A DNA stretch of 56,376 bases from an uncultured Vampirovibrio sp. (GCA_910579975.1 CAJTWU010000012.1:1-56376), one strand, 5' to 3'. Positions 47,551-56,376 are shown, counted from the stretch's first letter. The notes: generated from the letters alone by a model not told the origin. Numbers and translations are program-made.

Positions 47551-48357
47551 ATGAAAAAGGCTTTTTTGTATTTTATTTTAATTTTAACCGCTTTATCAAT
47601 GATATTACCGTTTTTTATAATGTTTTTGATATCCTTGAGCGGTCAGGAAAACATTTTTACTAACTACAAAAACATCAATCTTTCATTATATGCTTATAAA
47701 AATGTTTTTGACTCAATTCCTGTTATCAAATATTTTCTAAACAGTTTGGTCGTTGCATTTTTCACAACTATTGGTCAAGTAACAATTTCTGCATTAGCCG
47801 GATACGGATTTGCAAGATTAAAATTTAAAGGCTCTGAACCGCTGTTTTATATATTTTTACTTACAATGATGGTACCACCTCAGGTAAATATTGTTCCTTT
47901 ATTCTATCTTATGAGCAAACTCGGATGGATAAATACATATCAAGCTTTAATAATACCGGGAATATTTGGAGGTTTTGGCGTTTTTATGATGAGGCAATAT
48001 TTTCTGAATTTTTCGAAGGAACTGGAAGAAGCTGCAAAGCTTGACGGCTGTAATCCCTGGCAGACTTTCTTCAAAATCGCCATACCTTGTGCCATGCCGG
48101 CAATTGCAGCTTTATCCATTTTTACATTTGTCACAACATGGAATAGTTTTATGTGGCCTTTAATCGTTACAAATACAGATAACATGCGGACTCTAGCTGT
48201 TGGTTTAACCATTTTCAAAGGTTCGTTTAGAGAAATAACCATGTGGGGTGAACTTATGGCTTGTGCTTGCATTTGTTCCATCCCTGTAATTTTAGTATTT
48301 TTAGCCGGGAAAAAATATCTGCTTAATAATCCTCAAGAAGGAGCTATAAAAGAATGA
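47551..48357 (+). CDS. ABC sugar transporter permease (MalG/CUT1 type)
   Basis: 268 residues with six membrane spans and the EAA loop EEAAKLDGCNPWQTFFKIAI for contact with the ATPase. MalG-like start (FLYFILILTALSMILPFFIM). No partner permease, binding protein or ATPase is adjacent, so it is an orphan or part of a scattered system. TGTTATAAT ends 6 nt before the ATG, hence probably leaderless; a reading back through the tRNA is rejected. Confidence 0.9.
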   Translation: MKKAFLYFILILTALSMILPFFIMFLISLSGQENIFTNYKNINLSLYAYKNVFDSIPVIKYFLNSLVVAFFTTIGQVTISALAGYGFARLKFKGSEPLFYIFLLTMMVPPQVNIVPLFYLMSKLGWINTYQALIIPGIFGGFGVFMMRQYFLNFSKELEEAAKLDGCNPWQTFFKIAIPCAMPAIAALSIFTFVTTWNSFMWPLIVTNTDNMRTLAVGLTIFKGSFREITMWGELMACACICSIPVILVFLAGKKYLLNNPQEGAIKE

Positions 48358-48403
48358 CCGATTGGGGAATACTTTTCTCCAATATTAACCGGACAATATT
48401 AAT

Positions 48404-49108
48404 ATGAGGAAATTATGGTTTATAATTCTTGTATTAATAATTATTCCTGTATTTGCCTATGATGTTTATACTCCTGAAGATTTTAAGTATGAACAGGCGG
48501 GCGATAAACTTCTTTTCGTTGTTGATTTTTCCAACAGCATGGGTGAATACCTTGAGCACAAAACCAAAGTAAATCTGGTAAAATCAATGATGCAGCGTAT
48601 TCTTCCCCAAATATCTGATGACACAAAAGTCGGTATAAGAGTCTACGGACATACTTGTAATATCCTTGCCTACAATGCTTGCAGAAGTTCAGAACTTCTC
48701 GTACCTTTAGCAGAAAATAACTCGAGAAGAATTAATCATGCAATTTCAAAACTTCGTCCGCGAGGCATGACACCAATTACATACTCACTAAAACAAGCTG
48801 TTAAAAAAGATTTAGCGGGAATGAAAGGCACTAAGCACATTATTCTGCTAACAGACGGCGGTGAAAATTGTGACGAAAGTCCTTGCGATTACTCAATTGA
48901 ACTTGTTAAACAGAGACGTGATATTAAAATAGACGTAATCGCATTTAATGTTCATGACTCGGACGATTTAGCCCAGCTCCAATGTACGGCTGATGTTACA
49001 GGCGGACGATTTATTGAAGCTGATACAAATGCACAACTTGTAAATTCAATGCAAGAGCTTATACTACCACACAAACAGGTTGAAGCTTTACTTATGGGCA
49101 GTGATTAA
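48404..49108 (+). CDS. Secreted von Willebrand factor A-domain protein
   Basis: 234 residues: signal peptide (RKLWFIILVLIIIPVFA), then a vWA domain with intact MIDAS: LLFVVDFSNSMGEYL (DxSxS), the Thr of GMTPITYSL, and LLTDGGENCDESPCD. Two Cys pairs may form disulfides. A metal-dependent adhesion or protein-binding role outside the cytoplasm is likely. Confidence 0.85.
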   Translation: MRKLWFIILVLIIIPVFAYDVYTPEDFKYEQAGDKLLFVVDFSNSMGEYLEHKTKVNLVKSMMQRILPQISDDTKVGIRVYGHTCNILAYNACRSSELLVPLAENNSRRINHAISKLRPRGMTPITYSLKQAVKKDLAGMKGTKHIILLTDGGENCDESPCDYSIELVKQRRDIKIDVIAFNVHDSDDLAQLQCTADVTGGRFIEADTNAQLVNSMQELILPHKQVEALLMGSD

Positions 49109-49114
49109 TTTTGT

Positions 49115-49762
49115 TTACTCCTTCATATCGATTAATATTTTAACCGTATTTGTTAACAAACTAATCGCCCATTTTAAGATTAAAATACCGCCTAAAATAC
49201 CTATAATACTATCCAGCAAAATAAAATTAAAATATTTTCCTACTAAAAGTGCAGCAATTGCTAAAACAGATGTTAAAGCATCCGCTAAAATATGATAATA
49301 GGCTGCTTTAAAATTGTAATCATCATGTTCATGGCAATGTTTGCCTTCCATAATCAAAATGCAAACTGCATTTACAATCAAGCCGATTACTGCAACAAGA
49401 ATAGCCTCATTGAATTTGATTTGTAACGGATTAAAAAATCTTTGAAAAGCCTCAAGAATTATCCAAATTCCTGTAAAACCAAGAAAAAGCGAGCTTGTGT
49501 AAGCCGTTAACGTTCCTATTTTATCAGTACCGTTAGGAAAAAGGGGAGAATTTGCAAACTTTCTTATTAACACATACGCTGCATAAGTAAGTCCCAAAGC
49601 AAGAGCATGTGTTCCCATATGATATCCGTCTGCAAGAAGCGCCATTGAATTAGTAAAGTATCCGTAACCAATTTCAGCAATCATTGCGAGTACTGTAAAA
49701 ACAATTACCAAAAGAGTTTTTTTCTCGTTTTCATTTGTAATTTTGTGATTATGTTCTTCCAT
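49115..49762 (-). CDS. dmeF: Cation diffusion facilitator (DmeF-like cobalt/nickel efflux)
   Basis: 215 residues, six helices. Metal sites: ADGYHMGTHALALGL in helix 2 (the HxxxH form with THALAL is characteristic of DmeF) and YHILADALTSVLAI in helix 5. The His/Asp loop GKHCHEHDDYNF lies between. The usual C-terminal cytoplasmic domain is missing. It starts 9 nt after the endonuclease IV-like gene. Confidence 0.85.
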   Translation of the reverse strand: MEEHNHKITNENEKKTLLVIVFTVLAMIAEIGYGYFTNSMALLADGYHMGTHALALGLTYAAYVLIRKFANSPLFPNGTDKIGTLTAYTSSLFLGFTGIWIILEAFQRFFNPLQIKFNEAILVAVIGLIVNAVCILIMEGKHCHEHDDYNFKAAYYHILADALTSVLAIAALLVGKYFNFILLDSIIGILGGILILKWAISLLTNTVKILIDMKE

Positions 49763-49771
49763 ACTTATTAC

Positions 49772-50590
49772 CTACAAACTTAAATAGTATTCCTTTAACA
49801 GTTTGGCATCGTCTTCAATATTAGGGCTTTCGCAAACAATCGCGCCTTTAATCTCAAATTTTTTAAATGCGCACAATAAATCCTTGTAATTAAAATCAGA
49901 GTCTTGAAGATTAAGATGTTTTTTCTCGCCCTTAGCTGAATATTCAATTCCTGCAATATGAGCGTGAAAATTATCTAAAGAAGTTCGCCCTAATTCTTTA
50001 CCAATTTTTTCAAATATTGCACAAAACTCATCATAAGTATTTGAAATACCGTTATATCTTGCATGCAAATGAGAAAAATCTACACAAGGCAGCACTGTTT
50101 CAAACTCTTTGGAAAGATTAATTATCTCCTCTAAATCACCCCACTGGGTTGCTTTTCCTGTAGTTTCAGGTCTTATCCAAATTTTGTTATTATCAAGCGC
50201 CAAAATATCGGTAATAATTTTTGTTTGAGCCTTAATTTTTTCTGAAACAAGCTCTTTGTCTTGTCCTAAGTAAAATCCGGCATGAAAAGTTATACTGTAT
50301 CCGCCAAGTTCATTTGCTACTTGTGCTGTTTCAATAATCCTTTGAACACTTGCTTCAACTTTTTCTTCTTCTCTAGCATTAAGATTAACATAAAAAGGCG
50401 CATGAGCAGTAATCACTTTACCTGATGCTTTAACAGCCTCACGGCTTTTGTCAGAAATTCTTACTCCATGAACAAACTCCAGCTCAAGTCCGTCTAAACC
50501 CATTTCATCATGGATTTGAAACCCTTTCTCATATCCTTTTGTGCCTGCACGAAGCGGTACTCCGGCTGTTAAAAAATACAGTTTATCCAC
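49772..50590 (-). CDS. Endonuclease IV-like TIM-barrel protein
   Basis: 272 residues. VITAHAPFYVNLNAREEE, SITFHAGFYLGQ, IRPETTGKATQWGDLEEI, PCVDFSHLHAR, FHAHIAGIEYSAKGEK and IVCESPNIEDDA carry the His/Glu/Asp zinc ligands of the AP-endonuclease-2 fold. Likely an apurinic endonuclease (Nfo-like), with sugar isomerase as alternative. GTG start overlapping the upstream stop (TAGTG). Confidence 0.83.
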   Translation of the reverse strand: MDKLYFLTAGVPLRAGTKGYEKGFQIHDEMGLDGLELEFVHGVRISDKSREAVKASGKVITAHAPFYVNLNAREEEKVEASVQRIIETAQVANELGGYSITFHAGFYLGQDKELVSEKIKAQTKIITDILALDNNKIWIRPETTGKATQWGDLEEIINLSKEFETVLPCVDFSHLHARYNGISNTYDEFCAIFEKIGKELGRTSLDNFHAHIAGIEYSAKGEKKHLNLQDSDFNYKDLLCAFKKFEIKGAIVCESPNIEDDAKLLKEYYLSL

Positions 50591-51531
50591 TATTTAAACT
50601 CCTCACCAATCTTAGGATTAACAATCCTGATAAAATCTTTGCTATCGCCTATAAAGAAACTTCCAAACTGCAATACAGTAGGAACAATAAGACCCTTTGA
50701 AGTTGCAATAAAGAATTTATCATCTTCAATTTTTGCAACCGTTCCCGCCGGATGTGGAATACAAAATGCATCAGAAGCAACTTCTGCTTTCATAATCTTC
50801 ATCATATTCCCGCGAAATGTAGTACTCGCTAAAATAAACGGATTAAGTGCACGGATAAAACGCTCAATTTCTTCAGCCGAGCGATTATAATTAATGAAAA
50901 TTTCACCATCAGCAAGACCTTTACCAGAGATAAAATCTCCCCTCGGTTGAGGAATTCTTGATAATTCTTCATTTTCATAAGCCTGTAAAACTTGCAGTAA
51001 AAGCTCAATGCCAAGTACATTTAATTCATTAAAAATCGTACCCATTGTGGCTTTAGAATGTATATGATAAGCCTTTTGAGCAATAATATCGCCTGTATCA
51101 AAACCCTCATCCATAAAATGAATAGTAACACCAGTTTCTGTTTCACCATTCATAATAACGCGTGAATAAGGATTACCACCCCTGTATTTTGGAAGCATTG
51201 ATGGATGAACATTAATAAACCCGTCGCGGGTTACATTCATTAAAACACGGGGGATTTTGTAGTTAAAAGAACAAACTACAGCAGCATCCACATCGAGTTT
51301 TTTTACTTTTTCAATCAATTGCGGCTCATCAAGCCGGTCATAGTCAATATAATTCAGACCGCGTGCAAGAACAAAATTCCTAAAATCCTGAAACATTGAG
51401 TGGTCTTTTTTCGGACCTAAAACACCAACAATATTTACACCAGCCATCAATAGCCCATCTAGTCCTATATATGCCATATCAGGAATGCCGACAAATAGTA
51501 TTCGTTTTTTAAAGGTGTTTCGATTAAACAT
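50590..51531 (-). CDS. Formyltransferase (methionyl-tRNA formyltransferase-like)
   Basis: 313 residues: KRILFVGIPDMAYIGLDG, catalytic INVHPSMLPKYRGGNP (His) and GVTIHFMDEGFDTGDII (Asp), with a C-terminal OB-like domain. It resembles Fmt but the motif region (RGGNPYSRVIMNGE) differs from classical RGAAPI, so another formyl acceptor is possible. TATAAT lies 10 nt before the ATG. Confidence 0.8.
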   Translation of the reverse strand: MFNRNTFKKRILFVGIPDMAYIGLDGLLMAGVNIVGVLGPKKDHSMFQDFRNFVLARGLNYIDYDRLDEPQLIEKVKKLDVDAAVVCSFNYKIPRVLMNVTRDGFINVHPSMLPKYRGGNPYSRVIMNGETETGVTIHFMDEGFDTGDIIAQKAYHIHSKATMGTIFNELNVLGIELLLQVLQAYENEELSRIPQPRGDFISGKGLADGEIFINYNRSAEEIERFIRALNPFILASTTFRGNMMKIMKAEVASDAFCIPHPAGTVAKIEDDKFFIATSKGLIVPTVLQFGSFFIGDSKDFIRIVNPKIGEEFK

Positions 51532-51553
51532 GTTCCTACCGATTATATCACAT

Positions 51554-51952
51554 TTAGACTTTTACGCCTAATACTTCTTTAACAAGATTTGTACATTCTT
51601 CAACCATGTTAGCACAATGCGCCTTTCTTTCAGGTGAAGCCATATCCATACCGCGTGTAAGAACCCGACAACATGTAGCAGGGTATTTTTCCTTGAACTT
51701 TGTAATTAACTCCTTCGCTTTAACTCTTGCAGCATAGTCATTGCCATATTTGTTATCACGTCCATATTGAGAACCTATTATTATTTGCGCTCCGGCAATT
51801 GCACCACACAAACAACCCGAACCCATACCGCCTGAAAACGATGTTGCAGCAGCAATCATTTCAGGAGGACAAAGCCCCTCATCTATTCCCCATTTAACAA
51901 CACTTTCGCAACAAGAATAACCTTGTGTCATAAAATATTCTACAGCTTTCAT
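51554..51952 (-). CDS. C_GCAxxG_C_C family redox protein
   Basis: 132 residues. YSCCESVVKWGIDEG, the signature FSGGMGSGCLCGAIAGAQII and a late CC (PATCCRVLT) with further Cys in KAHCANMVEEC. Members are small cysteine-rich proteins of anaerobes, thought to bind metal or act in redox. TATAAT and AAAGGAAT lie upstream. Confidence 0.88.
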   Translation of the reverse strand: MKAVEYFMTQGYSCCESVVKWGIDEGLCPPEMIAAATSFSGGMGSGCLCGAIAGAQIIIGSQYGRDNKYGNDYAARVKAKELITKFKEKYPATCCRVLTRGMDMASPERKAHCANMVEECTNLVKEVLGVKV

Positions 51953-52047
51953 AATCTTATTCCTTTTTCTTGTATTATATCACAGTTGCCGATATGTATC
52001 ACAAACAGCGAATACATCAATAAAAAGATTTGTGCTATAATCTTACC

Positions 52048-52680
52048 ATGCCACGATATATAGCAATAACAGACATCCATGGAGAACTTGAAAAACTTGA
52101 AAGCGTGCTTTCAAAAATCGAAACACGCGATAACGATATTTTTGTTTTCATGGGTGACTACATTGACCGAGGCAGTAAATCAAAAGAAGTAGTGGAAAGA
52201 GTACTCCGCCAGAGTGAAACCCACAAATGCATTTATCTTATAGGCTCGCACGAGTATGCTCTTTTACATGCACCGCAAGATGAATACTACAACTATCTAT
52301 TCTGGAATTACGGAGGTCCGGCAACTGTTAAAAGCTATGGCGGACATTTTGATAATATTCTTAAGACTCATGGCGAATTCTTCAGAAATCTTCAATTTTA
52401 TTATTTAACCGACAAGTATCTGTTTGTACATGCCGGTATTAATCCGCGCTACAGCCTTGAAAATCAGGATGAAACAGACCTGGTTTATATTAGAAGCGCA
52501 TTCTATAATCACCCTCATAATCTTCCACAAAAAGTTATTTTTGGACATACTGAATTTAGCGAACCACAAATACAAAAAGACAAAATCTGTATTGACCTTG
52601 GATGCGGCAAATACAAAAATGCACATCTTTGCGGATTAATTCTTGATAATGGCAAGGAAGAGTTTGTATATTCAGACTAA
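52048..52680 (+). CDS. PPP-family metallophosphatase with GSHE variant
   Basis: 210 residues. Motifs IAITDIHGELEKL (GDxHG-type), FMGDYIDRGSKS, LIGSHEYALL, FVHAGINPRY, KVIFGHTEF. The metal-ligand Asn of GNHE is Ser here, unusual for the family; all other ligands stay. Substrate may be phosphoprotein or dinucleoside polyphosphate. TGCTATAAT ends 6 nt before the ATG, so the start is fixed and leaderless. Confidence 0.85.
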   Translation: MPRYIAITDIHGELEKLESVLSKIETRDNDIFVFMGDYIDRGSKSKEVVERVLRQSETHKCIYLIGSHEYALLHAPQDEYYNYLFWNYGGPATVKSYGGHFDNILKTHGEFFRNLQFYYLTDKYLFVHAGINPRYSLENQDETDLVYIRSAFYNHPHNLPQKVIFGHTEFSEPQIQKDKICIDLGCGKYKNAHLCGLILDNGKEEFVYSD

Positions 52681-52697
52681 TATGATACAATGTATAA

Positions 52698-53459
52698 ATG
52701 TTCAACTTTTTACCATATAAAACTTATGGCAGCAATAACAAAATTATTATTGTTAAAAACGGGAAAAAACAAGAATTAAAACATAAAATCCGTGGTTTAA
52801 CCATTGATATTGCAGGCAACAATAATTATGTTGAAATTGAATTCCCGACAGCATTTGAAAAAACGCTGATAAAAATGCGCGGCAATGAAATAAAATTTAT
52901 AATGAAGAAAACTTCTTCTATAATGAAAGATGTTTTTTTTGATTTAGAAAATTATGCCGAAGTATATATTGGAGAAGACTCCAGATTTAATACTAAAAAC
53001 ACTTGGATTTGTGTAAATAATAATATTACAGGACAGCCCCACAAGTTAGTTATCGGTAAAAATGCGCAAATGGGAGCAAATCTTTTAATCCGAACTGCAG
53101 ACGGTCACTCATTATTCAATGATGGAGAAGAATTGCCATACAATGAACCGCAAGATGTTATAATCGGTGATGATGTTTGGGTTGCAACAAACTGTACAAT
53201 CTTAAAAGGAGCAGTAATTCCTTCAAATACAGTTGTAGGTGCAAGTTCTGTTGTAACTAAAAAATTTACCGAAGAAGGAACTATATTAGCCGGTAACCCT
53301 GCAAAAGTTATTAGAAAAAATATCTCATGGAAACGTAAACCATACGGTCCTTATATCGACATGATTAACAGGGAAAAAAACGGTGGAAACACGCAATCTG
53401 AAAAACAAGTTTTAATCAAAAAACTAAAACGTAAAATTAAAAAAGCGTTTAATATTTAA
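52698..53459 (+). CDS. Hexapeptide-repeat acyltransferase
   Basis: 253 residues. Left-handed beta-helix near the C-terminus: DVIIGDDVWVATNCTILKGA and VIPSNTVVGASSVVTK, then ILAGNPAKVIRKN, as in sugar O-acetyltransferases. The N-terminal half is beta-rich and novel. TGATACAAT ends 6 nt before the ATG. First of a surface-polymer cluster. Confidence 0.87.
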   Translation: MFNFLPYKTYGSNNKIIIVKNGKKQELKHKIRGLTIDIAGNNNYVEIEFPTAFEKTLIKMRGNEIKFIMKKTSSIMKDVFFDLENYAEVYIGEDSRFNTKNTWICVNNNITGQPHKLVIGKNAQMGANLLIRTADGHSLFNDGEELPYNEPQDVIIGDDVWVATNCTILKGAVIPSNTVVGASSVVTKKFTEEGTILAGNPAKVIRKNISWKRKPYGPYIDMINREKNGGNTQSEKQVLIKKLKRKIKKAFNI

Positions 53460-54453
53460 GATGATTTTTATAATCCGGAGCTATCTCAATCGTAGATGGC
53501 ATTCCTTGATATTCCTTATACTCAATTCTAATATAAGCATCCGGATTATTTGGTATATAAAATTCATAATCCTCAAATTTAGCTTTTTTCAAAGGAAAAA
53601 TCATATCATAAGACATTAGTTTTTTATGGGTTATGGTATAAGTTACAAAACTATCAACACCATAATAAATTGTATTACTCTTCTCTACGACATTCTTATT
53701 ATTGGCGCGTTCATCATCAAATTTTTCTACAACTTTCCTAAAGTTATCCGTTTGCATACATAGAGAATGCATTTTTCTACTATATGCATTATGTTCTTCA
53801 GGGGTATAGTCATCTCTATAGTATTCATGAGGAAAAATATCTATATAAACACAATCTTTTATCGATTTTCCTTTATAAATTTGAATATATTTTGGACCGA
53901 CAAAATAGACTAATTTATCAGGGTTCTTCTTTAAAGTTTCATTTGCAATTTTTGTATGATTTGATTTAGAAAAATATATTTTAGAAGTATCAATGGCAAT
54001 TCCTTTTTCCTCTAATATTTTTTTAAGTTTTTCATAATCCTTTCTCATCATTCCAATATCAATATCATCATCCCAGGGAATAAAACCCTTATGTCTTAAA
54101 GCACCTATTAAAGAGCCTCCCAAAAGAAAATATTCTAATCCTTGCTGTTCAAAAAATTCAGACATCTGATACATAAATTCAGCCATTTTTAACTGATGAT
54201 TTCTCAAATCCTTATCCCGACATGGCAATAAAGCATTGACATCAATTTGTTTTGTCAAATTCTCTACCAATTTAATAGATTGTTTATAAGCAGAAAATAA
54301 GTCTTTTTCAAGTTTGATTTTGCACGATTGAATATTAGAAATATCAACTAAAAAGTTATAAACCTCAATATTTTCTTTTATTAGCAATTTAAGTTTATGT
54401 TTACGAGAAGTTAATTTTCTCATAATCTTTTTGATTAATACAATTTTTTCCAT
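53449..54453 (-). CDS. LicD-family phosphotransferase
   Basis: 334 residues. The nucleotidyltransferase core LEYFLLGGSLIGALRHKGFI with PWDDDIDIGMMRKDYEKL is the LicD signature (GGS plus DDDID). The basic helical N-terminus is about 60 residues. It transfers phosphocholine or similar groups to surface glycans. It abuts the upstream gene (stop TAA then ATG). Confidence 0.9.
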   Translation of the reverse strand: MEKIVLIKKIMRKLTSRKHKLKLLIKENIEVYNFLVDISNIQSCKIKLEKDLFSAYKQSIKLVENLTKQIDVNALLPCRDKDLRNHQLKMAEFMYQMSEFFEQQGLEYFLLGGSLIGALRHKGFIPWDDDIDIGMMRKDYEKLKKILEEKGIAIDTSKIYFSKSNHTKIANETLKKNPDKLVYFVGPKYIQIYKGKSIKDCVYIDIFPHEYYRDDYTPEEHNAYSRKMHSLCMQTDNFRKVVEKFDDERANNKNVVEKSNTIYYGVDSFVTYTITHKKLMSYDMIFPLKKAKFEDYEFYIPNNPDAYIRIEYKEYQGMPSTIEIAPDYKNHLKY

Positions 54454-54858
54454 TTACTTGCCTAACAAAACTTTAACTGCATACCAAAAAGTCGGCTCAA
54501 TAATTGAACGAACCTCTTTTCCTTCGTTCTTAGTATACATTAGAAGATTGTACTCAAGAAAATCACAAAGACTAGAGTCATCATAAATAGCCGTTAAAAT
54601 AACATCATAATTATACTCTTTAAGCTCTTCCGGTATCAATGCTTTATAATGTGTTGTGTTCAAATCTCGGGATGCTTCAAATTTCTTATCACAAATACCA
54701 ACAATGTTCAGTTTTGATAAGTCATAATTGCTCATCAGAACTTGAGCATACTCACCCGCTCCATATAACACAATTTTTTTATTATTGTATTTTTTTGCTA
54801 AATGATTTATTTGTCTTTGTGCTCTAACTTCTTTAAAATATGATAAAAATTTACTCAT
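54454..54858 (-). CDS. Small Rossmann-fold protein, unknown
   Basis: 134 residues. KKIVLYGAGEYAQVLMSNYD is a nucleotide-binding loop; NIVGICDKKFEASRD and DVILTAIYDDS complete half a Rossmann fold, as in domains that accompany glycan-modifying enzymes. The ATG chosen is next to a TATCAT box; a longer upstream reading would cross the divergent promoter. Probably a partner of LicD. Confidence 0.7.
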   Translation of the reverse strand: MSKFLSYFKEVRAQRQINHLAKKYNNKKIVLYGAGEYAQVLMSNYDLSKLNIVGICDKKFEASRDLNTTHYKALIPEELKEYNYDVILTAIYDDSSLCDFLEYNLLMYTKNEGKEVRSIIEPTFWYAVKVLLGK

Positions 54859-54888
54859 ATTATTTATGATATATGGTAAGATAGATTT

Positions 54889-56061
54889 ATGCAAGAAAAA
54901 ATTGAACGCAACAGAGCTTATATTAAACAAAATAAGATTAAAGTTTTAGAAAATTTGCAAAAACAAAACCATTACAAAGTTGTATTTTATGTTTATGATT
55001 GCTCAAAATGGAAATGTCAAAGTTTATATGAGCTAATGAACTCTTTAGCTGAATTTTCCCCATTAGTTGTTGTAACAAAAAATGCGGCTGAAAATCTTGA
55101 TAATCCAAGCTATCAAACAAAAGAAGAAATTTTAGAAACATTTAAGTTTTTTAAAAACAAAAATATGAATGTGGAATTAGGATATGATTTTAAAACTAAT
55201 AAACATATTCCATTCAAAGAGTTTAAACCTGATATAATTATATACCAGCACCCTTGGTATGTAGAAACATCTCAGGGGCCTGTTGTTTGTTCGGAGTTTG
55301 CCTTAACAGCATATGTTCCTTACGATATTGCAACAACAAATTTAGAAAGCGATTACAACTTGAGATTTCATAACTATGTGGAATACTTTTTTGTATTTAA
55401 TGACGCTTTCAAAGAATATTATGCTCCAAGAATGATTAATCAAGGAGAAAACCTTGTTGTTACAGGAACACCATCTCTCGATTATTTTATTAATCATAAG
55501 GCTAAAAATGAAAAACAATATGTTATTTATGCACCGCATTGGACTGTTAATCATAAAAACACAATTGCATATTCAACATTCAAAGAAACAGGCAAGTTTA
55601 TGCTCAATTACGCAAAACAAAACCCTCAATATAACTGGCTTTTCAAACCTCATCCAATGTTAAAAAAAGCTTTAATTGACAACGAAATTATGACTAAAAA
55701 AGAAGTCGAAAACTATTATAACAGTTGGAAAGAAGCTTGTTATGACGGAGATTACCTGAAATATTTTAATGACTCACAACTAATGATAACTGATTGCAGC
55801 ACTTTTTTATTGGAATATGCTGCAACTAAAAAACCATTAATCAGACTTGTTTCCAAGGACATGCCTGAATTTAATACAACAACAGAAGAAGTAGTACAAA
55901 CTTATTATAATGCTGAAAATACAACAGAACTGGAAAAATATCTGGATATGATTTTAAAAGAAAAACATGACCCCCTAAAAGACAAGCGCAAAGCATTTAA
56001 TCAAACTTTTTCAGCACAAAACATTATTGATATATTAAAAAAGCGGGCGGCGAAGTGTTGA
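54889..56061 (+). CDS. CDP-glycerol glycerophosphotransferase-like enzyme
   Basis: 390 residues with the TagB/TagF family marks: PDIIIYQHPWYVE, YVIYAPHWTVNH, WLFKPHPMLKKAL, and LMITDCSTFLLEYAATKKPL. Catalytic His and the DCS motif are present. It builds poly(glycerol-phosphate)-type or related phosphopolymers on the surface. TAAGAT ends 6 nt before the ATG (leaderless). Confidence 0.9.
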   Translation: MQEKIERNRAYIKQNKIKVLENLQKQNHYKVVFYVYDCSKWKCQSLYELMNSLAEFSPLVVVTKNAAENLDNPSYQTKEEILETFKFFKNKNMNVELGYDFKTNKHIPFKEFKPDIIIYQHPWYVETSQGPVVCSEFALTAYVPYDIATTNLESDYNLRFHNYVEYFFVFNDAFKEYYAPRMINQGENLVVTGTPSLDYFINHKAKNEKQYVIYAPHWTVNHKNTIAYSTFKETGKFMLNYAKQNPQYNWLFKPHPMLKKALIDNEIMTKKEVENYYNSWKEACYDGDYLKYFNDSQLMITDCSTFLLEYAATKKPLIRLVSKDMPEFNTTTEEVVQTYYNAENTTELEKYLDMILKEKHDPLKDKRKAFNQTFSAQNIIDILKKRAAKC

Positions 56062-56101
56062 GTTCACTCCGCCGAAAAAAGTTGTAGCAATAAATCCCGC
56101 A

Positions 56102-56376
56102 TTATTTTCTTTTTTCTAACGCTTCAATACGTTTTAGAAGCTCTGTATTTTGTTTTTCGAGTTCTTTAATTTTCTTTTCTTGTGCAGAAGTTCTGTTATC
56201 AAGTTCTTTAACCGCATTAATAACAGCATAGAACATATCTTCCAACCTAATTCTCAAGAAACCGTCTTCACCTTTAACAACTGCATCAGGGAAGATTTTT
56301 TGTAAATCTTGTGCCATTACACCTACATGTGGTGTTTTATCCTTATCTGCTTTGTAAGTATAGTTATATAAATCAA
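56102..56376 (-). CDS. C-terminal peptidase S74 (intramolecular chaperone) domain protein, partial
   Basis: The open frame enters from the right edge with LYNYTYKADKDKTPHVGVMA then QDLQKIFPDAVVKG and YAVINAVKELD, the S74/endosialidase chaperone domain of tail-fibre-like proteins. A coiled coil follows (AQEKKIKELEKQNTELLKRI). Such domains trimerise a beta-helical stalk and then cut themselves off. The N-terminal part is outside the window; an internal Met is not the true start. Confidence 0.85.
   Translation of the reverse strand, partial: DLYNYTYKADKDKTPHVGVMAQDLQKIFPDAVVKGEDGFLRIRLEDMFYAVINAVKELDNRTSAQEKKIKELEKQNTELLKRIEALEKRK

Noticed and set aside
1..56376. CRISPR arrays, insertion sequences, prophage
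   Set aside because: No spaced direct-repeat array, transposase or phage structural gene was seen. The S74 fragment at the right edge is tail-fibre-like, but no phage genes accompany it.

Overview
The window is AT-rich chromosomal DNA with the gene content of a free-living, diderm, flagellated, glycogen-storing anaerobe. The best fit is Candidatus Gastranaerophilales (Melainabacteria/Vampirovibrionia, the non-photosynthetic gut relatives of Cyanobacteria). The reasons are a cyanobacterial-style GlgC, an OmpH/Skp periplasmic chaperone, an SLH protein, FliD with consensus sigma-28 promoters, and a set of unrelated proteins with a short N-terminal tag of the type '...PxFK(G/A)'. The taxonomic call is inference from these features; no marker tree was run.

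Layout. 0-6 kb: the start of a type IV pilin gene behind a structured leader, glgC, two paralogous membrane proteins of unknown role, and pgeF. 6.3-7.7 kb: two double-AbrB proteins, an XRE regulator and the first copy of a repeated RNA/peptide element. 7.7-16 kb: pyrH-frr-cdsA-rnc, tRNA-Lys, a GH77 glucanotransferase, dapF, hisS and hypotheticals. 16-20 kb: an SLH protein, a secreted nuclease, two XRE regulators, element copies 2 and 3 in tandem, and a SigA-type sigma factor. 20-33 kb: ribD, two membrane-anchored AAA+ proteins, aspS, a GH57 enzyme, two sigma-28-driven genes of unknown function, rplT-rpmI and prmA. 33-39 kb: ftsZ, a coaX/WYL/WYL/engB operon, xerC/D, then element copy 4 with its double-AbrB neighbour. 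39-50 kb: fliD, a beta-barrel-like protein, a solo integrase, metG, an aldolase, ompH, ilvB, tRNA-Pro, an ABC sugar permease, a vWA protein and dmeF. 50-56 kb: an endonuclease IV-like barrel, a formyltransferase, small enzymes and a surface-polymer cluster (acetyltransferase, LicD, glycerophosphotransferase), ending in a truncated S74-chaperone protein.

The most striking find is a family of four elements of about 265-275 bp. Each has a sigma-70 promoter (TTGTTM-N17-TATAAT in three copies), a 5' hairpin, a Shine-Dalgarno site that can be masked by an upstream ACCACC, and an ORF for a 21-26 residue hydrophobic peptide. A long 3' hairpin follows whose stem changes compensatorily between copies. 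A convergent promoter (TTGACA-N17-AATAAT, identical boxes and spacing in all four) would make an antisense RNA starting at that hairpin. This is the architecture of a type I toxin-antitoxin locus, but I do not recognise the peptide family. Every copy lies directly downstream of small AbrB-like or XRE DNA-binding genes.

Two genome-wide habits also show. Many genes have a -10 box exactly 6 nt before the start codon, implying leaderless mRNAs. Convergent gene pairs often overlap at their 3' ends. Carbon storage is served by glgC, the GH77 and the GH57 genes, which are dispersed rather than in one operon.
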